The notes beneath the pieces are model-generated. The model did not search any database, was not told the DNA's origin, and saw only the letters and a list, made by a program, of their open reading frames with translations. A stretch of DNA of 64,000 nucleotides from positions 731,269 to 795,268 of the forward strand of contig NZ_JACHJQ010000001.1 in the NCBI RefSeq assembly GCF_014203735.1, read 5' to 3'. Positions 40,851-47,946 of this stretch are shown here, piece after piece. Each line of letters opens with the position of its first letter. Within the stretch, counting starts at the first letter, position 1. The translations under genes were made by a program, and so were the position numbers. The stretch comes from Actinophytocola algeriensis (GTDB lineage Bacteria; Actinomycetota; Actinomycetes; Mycobacteriales; Pseudonocardiaceae).

Positions 40851-41041
40851 GTGGGAATCGAGGGCTCCTGGAAGAGGTTCTCGTACGCGGGCTGACCGGT
40901 GTTCGACGCGGTCTTGCCGTTCGCGTGCTGGGTGAGTGGGTGGCTGAAGAGCGACGTCGGGACCTGCTGTGCGGGCCCCTCGTTCGTGGTGGTCGTAATG
41001 GTCGTACGTCCCTTCTGGGCAGGCTGGGACCGCGTTGCCAC
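40829..41041 (-). CDS. Small Thr/Gln/Asn-rich hypothetical protein
   Basis: The 70-residue product (GTG start, MATRSQPAQKGRTTITTTTN) is rich in Thr, Gln, Asn and Ser, has no cysteine and is probably disordered. Third codon positions are mostly G or C and the composition is unlike antisense noise, which here is Arg/Ala/Pro-rich, so it looks like a real gene. No ribosome site is obvious. No family is recognised. Confidence 0.5.
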   Translation of the reverse strand: MATRSQPAQKGRTTITTTTNEGPAQQVPTSLFSHPLTQHANGKTASNTGQPAYENLFQEPSIPTHRETVD

Positions 41042-41227
41042 ACACGGCAGAAGCGGGTCGGCTCAACGGGAAATCCCCGGTGCCTCCGCAGTTCTCGTCT
41101 CCCCGGACGAGGTGCTTCCCAACTGCCATCAACCTACACCCGAACGGGCCGGAGGGGGGCGAATTTCGCGGACACCCGGCCTCCGCGTGTCCGCCGGGGC
41201 CGGCCTGCCCACCGTGTCCCACCCCGT

Positions 41228-41430
41228 GAGACACGCGAGTCTCCCGCCCGTGACCCGCGAGTCACCTGTCCCGGACCGCCGAGCGGGCGGTGCGCGTGCT
41301 CCGGCGAGGACCCGATCCAGCCGGTGCACGGATCACGAAAGGTGGACTCGCGAGTCTCGAACGGGAGACGCGCGGGTTCTGGACGGGAGACGCGCGCGTC
41401 CGGAAAGGCCGGCTCGCGGGTTCCCGTGGT
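41228..41430. repeat. Cluster of short palindromic repeats (CGCGAGTC type)
   Basis: Units of about 22-24 bp contain a CGCG-centred core: GAGACACGCGAGTCTC (41228-41243), GTGACCCGCGAGTCAC (41250-41265), GACTCGCGAGTC (41345-41356) and degenerate GGGAGACGCGCG copies after it. They fill the 400-bp gap downstream of lsr2. Sequence and spacing differ from the 30-bp arrays, so this is a separate family. Confidence 0.55.
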
Positions 41431-41439
41431 GCCGTGGAA

Positions 41440-41841
41440 TCAGCTCTTCTTGGCGCGGGGGCGGCGCTTCGGGGCCGGTTTGGCCGCCTTCTGCTCCGAC
41501 TCCGCCTTCGCGGCCCGGTAAGCCTCCACGACGTGCGACGGGATTCGGCCGCGGCCGGAGAGCCCGAATCCGTTCTCGTTCGCCCACTTGCGGACCAGGC
41601 CCGCGTCGTTCGAGGCGCTCGAGCCGTTCTGGCCTGCCTTGCCACCGCGCTTGATCCGGCCACCGACGCGCCGTGCGGCGTCGACGTACTCGGCGAGACC
41701 GTCGCGCAGCCGATCCGCGTTCGCCTCCGACAGATCGATCTCATAGGTCACGCCGTCGAGGCTGAACAAGACCGTGGAAACGTCGGAAGAAGCTGTGCCG
41801 TCGAGATCATCGACGAGTTGAACCAATACTTGCTGTGCCAT
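41440..41841 (-). CDS. lsr2: Lsr2 nucleoid-associated protein (xenogeneic silencer)
   Basis: The 133-residue protein begins MAQQVLVQLVDDLDGTASSD, the Lsr2 dimerisation domain, and ends with a DNA-binding part that contains the AT-hook-like SGRGRIPSHVVEAY preceded by VRKWANENGF. Lsr2 coats AT-rich DNA, bridges it and silences acquired genes. The C-terminal tail is Lys/Arg/Ala-rich. AGGAG lies 7 nt before the ATG. Several Lsr2 paralogues are common in this family of bacteria. Confidence 0.95.
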   Translation of the reverse strand: MAQQVLVQLVDDLDGTASSDVSTVLFSLDGVTYEIDLSEANADRLRDGLAEYVDAARRVGGRIKRGGKAGQNGSSASNDAGLVRKWANENGFGLSGRGRIPSHVVEAYRAAKAESEQKAAKPAPKRRPRAKKS

Positions 41842-42163
41842 CTATCCGCTCCTGACGTGCACGATTCGTGCATACCCGCTGGTTTGTTGCCCGCAACTGT
41901 GCAAATAATCAGCTGAATCCGTCAAAAGCGCAAGTGATCACGTGGTTTCGAGAGCTGTCCGATGTGGAGCAGTGACCGTTGACACGGCGACACGGTGTCT
42001 GAAATGAGAGTCAGCTCTCTCGATGGTCACCGGATCGCCACACCGGGGGGTGGTACACAGGGAAGCGGACCGTCACGGTCAGCCACTGCTGTTCGCCCGT
42101 GTTTGGGGTCCCATTTGTCCACCCGGTGTGGCGTTGTTCCGCCGGACCTGCTTACTTGTGCGC

Positions 42164-43123
42164 ATGGAGATGACGGCTGAGGTCGAGAACACCGGCACAC
42201 GCCCACGGGAGGTGCGCCCGCTGCACGGTCCGCCGCGCGGGACGTGGCCGCAGGTAGCAACATACATCTTCATCCTGGGCCCGTTCATCGCACTGCTGGC
42301 CGCGGTACCGCTCACCTGGGGCTGGGGCCTCGGTTGGCTGGACATCGCACTCGCGGCGTTCTTCTACACGGCCACCTGTCTCGGCGTGACCGTCGGATTC
42401 CACCGTTACTTCACCCATCGCGCCTTCAAGGCCACCCGGTCGTTGCGCGTCGGCCTCGCGATCGCGGGCAGCATGGCGCTGCAGGGCCCGATCACCCACT
42501 GGGTCGCCGACCACCGGCGCCACCACGCCTTCTCCGACCGCGACGGCGACCCGCACTCGCCGTGGGCGTTCGGCAGCTCGCCGGTGGCGCTGGTGAAGGG
42601 CTTCTGGCACGCCCACATGGGCTGGGTGTTCGACCGCAACCTCACCAACGCCGAGCGGTTCGCGCCCGACCTGCTCGCCGACCGCGACATCGTCCGCGTC
42701 CACCGCCAGTTCGGCCTGTGGACCGCCGTGACGCTCATCGCACCCGCCGTGCTCGGCGGTCTCATCAGCTGGTCGCTGTGGGGCGCGGTCACCGCGTTCT
42801 TCTGGGCCGGGCTGGTGCGGGTGTCGTTCCTGCACCACGTGACGTGGTCGGTGAACTCGATCTGCCACATGATCGGCTCCCGCCCGTTCGCCGCACGGGA
42901 CCGCTCGGCGAACTTCTGGCCGCTCGCGATCCTGTCCATGGGCGAGTCGTGGCACAACCTGCACCACGCGGACCCGACGTGCGCGCGGCACGGCGTGAAA
43001 CGCGGTCAGATCGACATCTCCGCCCGCCTCATCTGGTTCCTCGAGAAGTTCGGCTGGGCCACCGACGTGCGCTGGCCGACGCCGAAACGACTGGCGAACC
43101 TGGAGAAGCGCGCGAGCGCATGA
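42164..43123 (+). CDS. Membrane acyl-CoA/acyl-lipid delta-9-type fatty acid desaturase
   Basis: The 319-residue protein has the three histidine boxes: GFHRYFTHRAF, DHRRHHAFSDRDGDPHSP and ESWHNLHHADP, with about four membrane segments. It should place a double bond in long-chain acyl chains at a di-iron site. The ATG at 42164 is preceded by no ribosome site, so the mRNA may be leaderless; the ATG at 42170 is an alternative. A glycosyltransferase follows with an ATGA overlap, suggesting that both act on a membrane glycolipid. Confidence 0.9.
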   Translation: MEMTAEVENTGTRPREVRPLHGPPRGTWPQVATYIFILGPFIALLAAVPLTWGWGLGWLDIALAAFFYTATCLGVTVGFHRYFTHRAFKATRSLRVGLAIAGSMALQGPITHWVADHRRHHAFSDRDGDPHSPWAFGSSPVALVKGFWHAHMGWVFDRNLTNAERFAPDLLADRDIVRVHRQFGLWTAVTLIAPAVLGGLISWSLWGAVTAFFWAGLVRVSFLHHVTWSVNSICHMIGSRPFAARDRSANFWPLAILSMGESWHNLHHADPTCARHGVKRGQIDISARLIWFLEKFGWATDVRWPTPKRLANLEKRASA

Positions 43124-44229
43124 AGATCGTCCAGCTCGCCAACTTCTACAGCCCCACGTCCGGTGGGCTGCGGACCGTCGTCGACACGCTCGGCAGGGGT
43201 TACGTGGCGTCCGGGCACGAGCGGGTGCTGGTGGTGCCCGGCAGGCACCGGGCACGCCTGCGCACCGAGGCGGGCCTGGTCATCATGCTGCCCGGCGTGC
43301 CCGTGAGCGGTGGCTACCGCGTGCTGCCGCGGTCCGCCGTGGTGCGCAAGGAGCTCGCGGCCCTCGGCGACGACCTCGTGCTCGAGGTGTCGGACAAGAC
43401 CACGCTGCTCGCGGTCTGCGACTGGGCACGGGACCGCGGTGTGCCGACCGTGCTGCTGTCCCACGAACGGCTCGACCGGTGGATCGAGGCCCGCGTGCCC
43501 AGGCTGTGGCGCGCCGGGGCGGGCCGGGTGCTGGCACCCCTGGTGCGCGGCTGGAACAAGGGCCTGGTGAACCGCTTCGACGCGGTCGTGGTGACGTCGC
43601 GGTACGCGGAGCGCGAGTTCGCGGGCCTGCCGGTGCCCGGGCTGCGGCGGATCCCGCTGGGTGTCGACCTCGACACGTTCCGTCCACTGCGGACCCGGCG
43701 CGAGCGCGGCGCGGCGCGGCTCGTGTACGCCGGGCGCCTGTCGCCCGAGAAGAACCCGCGTGCGGTGGTCGGTGCCGTACGGGAACTGGTGGCCGGCGGA
43801 GTCGCCGTGCGGCTCGACGTCTACGGCGACGGCCCGGAACACACGGCGCTGCGCAAGCTCGCCCGCGGCCTGCCCGTCGACTTCCACGGGCACGTGTCCG
43901 ACCGGGTGGCGCTCGCGCGGGCGCTGTCGGCCGCGGACGTCGCGTTCGCGCCGAGCGTCGCGGAGACGTTCGGCCTGTCCATCCTCGAGGCGATGGCGTG
44001 CGGAACGCCCGTGGTCACCTCGGCCACCGGTGGTGCGCCGGAGCTGCTCGCACCGGGTGCCGGGGTCGCGGTCCCGGCCACCCCGGCGGGACTCGCGGAC
44101 GGGGTGCGCGAGGTGCTGTCGTGGCCGGTGGAGTGGCGGCAGGCGGCCGCACGCGCGCGGGCAGAGCAGTTCCCGTGGGCCTCGACCATCAGCGCGATGC
44201 TGGAGCTGCACCGCGCCGCTCGCGACTGA
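43120..44229 (+). CDS. GT4-family glycosyltransferase
   Basis: The 369-residue GT-B protein begins MKIVQLANFYSPTSGGLRTV and has the acceptor-domain VLLSHERLDRW, the donor-domain RLVYAGRLSPEKNP and the catalytic AETFGLSILEAMACGTPVV with the EX7E pair. It resembles transferases that glycosylate lipids such as phosphatidylinositol or diacylglycerol. The four-base overlap with the desaturase gene argues for a joint role in lipid modification, which is an inference. Confidence 0.88.
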   Translation: MKIVQLANFYSPTSGGLRTVVDTLGRGYVASGHERVLVVPGRHRARLRTEAGLVIMLPGVPVSGGYRVLPRSAVVRKELAALGDDLVLEVSDKTTLLAVCDWARDRGVPTVLLSHERLDRWIEARVPRLWRAGAGRVLAPLVRGWNKGLVNRFDAVVVTSRYAEREFAGLPVPGLRRIPLGVDLDTFRPLRTRRERGAARLVYAGRLSPEKNPRAVVGAVRELVAGGVAVRLDVYGDGPEHTALRKLARGLPVDFHGHVSDRVALARALSAADVAFAPSVAETFGLSILEAMACGTPVVTSATGGAPELLAPGAGVAVPATPAGLADGVREVLSWPVEWRQAAARARAEQFPWASTISAMLELHRAARD

Positions 44230-44245
44230 GCCGCACCGGACCGGG

Positions 44246-45010
44246 CTACCCGCGTCTGAGCAGTGCCGCCAGCGCGTAGGGGACGAGGTCGTGGCCGCGG
44301 CGGACCAGCCACGGCAGGCCCTTGAACACGAGCCAGCCCCACCTCGCGACCTTGCCGGGGACGCGCCCGCCCGCGCACACCAGTGAGATCTCGGTGTGGA
44401 CGGTCGTGCCGAACGCGACCAACTGGGCCGCGATCGCGCGGGCGAGCAGCCGGTGGCCCAGCTCGGACGGGTGCAGCCGGTCGACCGCCCACGCCTCCGG
44501 TGTGTAGATGCCGGGCACCTGCCCCAGGTCGACGATCCCGACGCGGTGCGTGCGGGCAACGGTGTCGAGGACGACGTTGAGCGCCGCGATGCGGGAAGCA
44601 AGCGCTCTCCTGAGCGGCCCTGGCAGCCGGAACACCCGGTGGTGGTCGTGGTACTTCGCGGTGATCACGGTCGTTCCCGCCGCGACGAGCGTGCCGACGA
44701 CGTGGTCGAGGTCGGCCAGCAGCCGCTCCGGGTCGAAGTCCGACCGCATCGTGTCGTTCATGCCGACCAGCAGCACGGCGACGTCGGGCCGCAACGCCAG
44801 CGCGGCGGGCAGCTGCGTCTCCAGGACCCCGCCGATGCGGGACCCGCTGACCGCCAGGTTCGCGAGGTGCGCACCACCGAGCGCCTCCGCGAGCAGTGGT
44901 GCGAAACCACGCCATCCCCCGCCGAGCGCGGGATCCCCGATGCCCACCCCGACCGAGTCGCCGAGCACGGCAAGTACCAGCCCCGTCGTGGGCGCCGCGT
45001 CCACCAGCAC
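44246..45010 (-). CDS. SGNH/GDSL hydrolase
   Basis: The 254-residue protein has block I VLAVLGDSVGVGIGD (catalytic Ser), block II with Gly in NLAVSGSRIG, block III LVGMNDT and block V DRLHPSELGH (Asp and His). There is no signal peptide, so it is cytosolic. The last 60 residues are rich in Arg and aromatic residues. GTG start at 45010 or 45004. It converges on the glycosyltransferase gene. Confidence 0.87.
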   Translation of the reverse strand: MLVDAAPTTGLVLAVLGDSVGVGIGDPALGGGWRGFAPLLAEALGGAHLANLAVSGSRIGGVLETQLPAALALRPDVAVLLVGMNDTMRSDFDPERLLADLDHVVGTLVAAGTTVITAKYHDHHRVFRLPGPLRRALASRIAALNVVLDTVARTHRVGIVDLGQVPGIYTPEAWAVDRLHPSELGHRLLARAIAAQLVAFGTTVHTEISLVCAGGRVPGKVARWGWLVFKGLPWLVRRGHDLVPYALAALLRRG

Positions 45011-45126
45011 GGATGCATCATCCGCGCGCCGGTCGGACAGCCGATGAGAACGCGGTGAGCGCTCGGTGGCGTGTTGGGGAACTCCCCAGGACAGTCACGA
45101 ATCCCGGCCCGGCGACAGGGACCAGC

Positions 45127-45909
45127 TCAGCCCCAGTGCGTCGGGCGGGTCAGTCCTGCCGGGAAGCGCGTGGCCTTGTCGCCCTGGGCGGCGTTCATCT
45201 GGAACTGGGTGAGGAACAGCGCGCCCGTCAGGTCGGCGCCCCGGACGTTCGCGTCCCGCAGGTCCGCGCCGAGCAGGTCCGCCTCGCGCAGGTCGGCACC
45301 GGACAGGTCGGCGCCGATGAGGTATGTCCCGCGCAGGTTCGCGCCGCGCAGTGCGGACTTGCGGAGCTGCGCGCCGACCAGGTCGGCGCCGCGGTGGTCC
45401 TTCTTGCCGCGGATCCCGGCGCGGAGTGTCTCGCTGGTGCGGGCCAGCAGTGGCCGGACGCGGTGGCGGAGTGCGTCGACGTCCGTTTCCAGAAGGGTTT
45501 TCGCGTTCGCGTGCGTGAGGTCCGTTACGTCCTTCAACGCGACGGACAGGTCGTCCGCGGGTGCCTTCGCCGACGCTTCCGTGAGGTACCAGAGGATCTC
45601 GTGCAGCTGGCGCATCACCGCGAACACGTCGAACATCTCGGTCGCGGTGTCCGGTGCGTCCCGCCAGGACACTCCGCCGTAGGTGACCTGAGCCACCTGC
45701 TGGCCCGCGCCAAGGCAGTCGAACACCGTGCAGCCGGGAAAGCCTTGCGGCCGCAGCGTTTCGTGGATGCCGCAGCGGAAGTCGGCCAGCAGGTTGGGGC
45801 ACGCCGTACCAGCCGGTTTGCTGATCGCGAAGTCGCTGGAGCGCGCGAACGCCGGTGCGACACAACACAAGCCGAAGCAGCTGCCGCAGTCGGCCCGCAA
45901 GGTGGACAT
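45127..45909 (-). CDS. Pentapeptide-repeat protein with Cys-rich N-terminal domain
   Basis: Of 260 residues, 1-75 form a Cys-rich domain (CGSCFGLCCVAPAF, then CPNLLADFRC and GCTVFDC), which could bind a metal or Fe-S cluster. A helical middle follows. Residues about 175-235 contain at least ten A(D/N)LxG-type pentapeptides (GADLVGAQLRKSALRGANLR and onward), which fold as a right-handed quadrilateral beta helix. Some such proteins protect gyrase, but most have no known role. Divergent from the beta-lactamase-like gene by 22 bp. Confidence 0.82.
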   Translation of the reverse strand: MSTLRADCGSCFGLCCVAPAFARSSDFAISKPAGTACPNLLADFRCGIHETLRPQGFPGCTVFDCLGAGQQVAQVTYGGVSWRDAPDTATEMFDVFAVMRQLHEILWYLTEASAKAPADDLSVALKDVTDLTHANAKTLLETDVDALRHRVRPLLARTSETLRAGIRGKKDHRGADLVGAQLRKSALRGANLRGTYLIGADLSGADLREADLLGADLRDANVRGADLTGALFLTQFQMNAAQGDKATRFPAGLTRPTHWG

Positions 45910-45931
45910 GACCTCACGGTAGCGTGTGCGC

Positions 45932-46933
45932 GTGAAACTGAACCGCAGGTCCGCACTCAGCCTCGGCACCGTCGCTACGGCCACTGCCGTGCTCGGTTCC
46001 GCCACCACCACCGCTGCCGCGGCGCCCGCCACGGACACGACCGCCGACCCGGCCCGGCGGGTCGGCCGCGTCTACGCCCGCGCGGTCGAGGCTTCGGGCG
46101 GCACGTGGTCGTCGCTGGTGACCGTCGGCGGCACGACCGCCGTCGAGGCCGGTGCCGACACGGTCGTCGAGGCCTACAGCGTCAACAAGATCGCGGTCGC
46201 CACCGCGGTGCTCGACAAGATCGACCGCGGGCTGCTGACGCTCGACCAGCGCGTCGACGTCACCGCCGACATCGTCATCCAGGACACCGACGGCATCTTC
46301 GCGCTCGACCGCGCCTACCCCAGCTCGATCACCCTCGGCCACGCGATGGCCAACCTGCTCACCGTGTCCGACAACACCGCCGTGCGCCTGTGCGGCCTGG
46401 TGTGCCCGGCGCTGGAGCTGAACGAGATCCTGCGCGGCAAGGGTTTCGTCCACACGCAGGTCGTGCCGGTGACCAACCCGAACCGGTTCTTCCTCGGCCA
46501 GACCACCCCGCGCGAGACGCACACGCTGCTGACGCGGCTCGTTGCCGGTGAGCTCCTGTCGCCGACGTCCACCGACTACCTGCTGAACGTGCTGCGCTCG
46601 ACGTCCGCCTTCGTCGACGGCGTCCGCCTCAAGCTCACCACGCCGGAGCGCCTCCGGGTGGCGACGAAGGCGGGCTGGTTCAACGCGGGCCGCAACGAGG
46701 CGGGCGTGGTGTTCACGGCCGACGGCGCCGCGGGTGCCGTGTACTCACTGTTCGCGGCCGGCCCGTTCACCGGCGACGCGACGGTCAACGACACCGACTT
46801 CGGTGCCACCCACCCCGCACTGCAGGCCAGGCAGAAGCTGGGCCGCGCCCTGTTCGACGCGGTGGAAGCGGCCGCCCCGGCGGCCAAGCGCGTCCAGGCG
46901 ACCCCGAAGTACCGCCCGTCGAACGGCGGCTGA
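45932..46933 (+). CDS. Class A beta-lactamase-like serine hydrolase with altered motifs
   Basis: The 333-residue protein starts with a Tat-like signal (NRRSALSLG). SVNK gives the Ser-x-x-Lys site, SDN is present in LLTVSDNTAVRLCG, but the third motif is KAG (KAGWFNAG) and the omega-loop segment VTNPNRFFLGQTT lacks the usual ExxLN glutamate. Without that Glu, deacylation would be impaired, so it may be a penicillin-binding or esterase-like relative. GTG at 45932 fits a leaderless mRNA (TAGCGT about 9 nt upstream); GTG at 45926 is possible. Confidence 0.8.
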   Translation: MKLNRRSALSLGTVATATAVLGSATTTAAAAPATDTTADPARRVGRVYARAVEASGGTWSSLVTVGGTTAVEAGADTVVEAYSVNKIAVATAVLDKIDRGLLTLDQRVDVTADIVIQDTDGIFALDRAYPSSITLGHAMANLLTVSDNTAVRLCGLVCPALELNEILRGKGFVHTQVVPVTNPNRFFLGQTTPRETHTLLTRLVAGELLSPTSTDYLLNVLRSTSAFVDGVRLKLTTPERLRVATKAGWFNAGRNEAGVVFTADGAAGAVYSLFAAGPFTGDATVNDTDFGATHPALQARQKLGRALFDAVEAAAPAAKRVQATPKYRPSNGG

Positions 46934-46937
46934 CCTG

Positions 46938-47080
46938 TCCTGAAAGACGGAGTCGGGACCGCTGCGATGCCACGAAGGGGCCCTTCGTCACGTTCAACGT
47001 GATGAAGGACCCCTTCGTAACGCCCGGTGCGATGAAGGACCCCTTCATGCCATCAGGCCGTGTCCCGAGCGTCTTCAGAG
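46938..47080. repeat. Palindromic array locus 4 (3 units) with inverted flanking motifs
   Basis: Cores start at 46974, 47004 and 47034 with centres GGC, ACC and ACC, 30 bp apart. The left flank TCCTGAAAGACGGAGTCGGG (46938) and the right flank (47060-47080, inverted: CTCTGAAGACGCTCGGGAC) form imperfect terminal inverted repeats. The right flank supplies the stop codon and final residues of the convergent SGNH gene. The left flank begins 4 bp after the beta-lactamase-like stop. Confidence 0.85.
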
Positions 47081-47851
47081 CATCGGGGTGACCGGCGCCG
47101 GGTCGGGGCGCTTGGCCACCAACCCGTCGCCGGGCTGGCGGCCGATCAGCTTGTTGCGGACCGTGTCGTGCACAGCGGGGTAGACGTGGTGGCGCAGCCA
47201 CGACCAGTGCTGAGCCGCCGAGCGCCACACCGGTTCGCGGACAGCGGGCGGGAGTGGCGCGAGCCAGGCCGGGTCCGGCGTGAGCGCCAGGCTCGTCAGC
47301 ACGTGTGCCGCAACCCGGTGGTGGCCGCGTGGGCCGAGGTGGAGCCGGTCGCCGCCGTAGAGGCGTTCGTCGTCGCAGTACTCGTCGTCGCGGACGTCGA
47401 TCAGCAGCGTGCCGTGCTTCGTGGCGGTCTCGGTGATCAGGTCGTTCAGCCGGCGCACCCGAGGGCGCAGCCTGCCGAGGCCAGGCAGACGGGCGATGTC
47501 GGGCAGCGTGAACAGCACCACCGTCTCGGCGACCCCGGCCATCGTCGTCACGATCTCGTCCAGTGACTCGGCCGTGGTCCGCCACCGGCCCTGCAGCACG
47601 TCGTTGCCGCCGCCGAACAGCGTCACCAGGTCCGGGCGGTGCGCGACCGCGTTCGGCACCTGCTCGGTGAGGATCTGGTCCAGCCGCCTGCCGCGCACGG
47701 CGAGGTTCGCGTACTCGAGCGACGGCGACACCCGCGCCAGCTCGCCCGCGACCAGGTCCGCCCACCCCCGGTAGCCGCTGCCATCGGGGTACGGGTCGTC
47801 GAGACCCTCCGCACAGCTGTCCCCGATGGCGACGTATCTCCGGTAGTGCAT
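47075..47851 (-). CDS. SGNH/GDSL hydrolase
   Basis: The 258-residue protein has YVAIGDSCAEGLDDPYPDGS (block I), NLAVRGRRLD (II), TLFGGGNDVL (III) and GGDRLHLGPRGHHRVA (V). No signal peptide is present. It differs clearly from the SGNH protein encoded at 44246-45010, so the two are not recent duplicates. Its last three codons and stop lie within the inverted flank of repeat array 4, suggesting that repeat insertion set the C-terminus. ATG at 47851. Confidence 0.87.
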   Translation of the reverse strand: MHYRRYVAIGDSCAEGLDDPYPDGSGYRGWADLVAGELARVSPSLEYANLAVRGRRLDQILTEQVPNAVAHRPDLVTLFGGGNDVLQGRWRTTAESLDEIVTTMAGVAETVVLFTLPDIARLPGLGRLRPRVRRLNDLITETATKHGTLLIDVRDDEYCDDERLYGGDRLHLGPRGHHRVAAHVLTSLALTPDPAWLAPLPPAVREPVWRSAAQHWSWLRHHVYPAVHDTVRNKLIGRQPGDGLVAKRPDPAPVTPML

Positions 47852-47946
47852 TCGTCCAAGGTAGCCCTTCCGGTACACGATCTGTTCACCTCCGGGCAAG
47901 CTCACACACCCCGGCCCGCCCGGACCCGCAACGACCATGTGCCCTC

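Noticed and set aside
45071-45682. Plus-strand Arg/Ser-rich frame opposite the pentapeptide-repeat gene
   Set aside because: Its periodic pattern is only the antisense image of the pentapeptide repeats.
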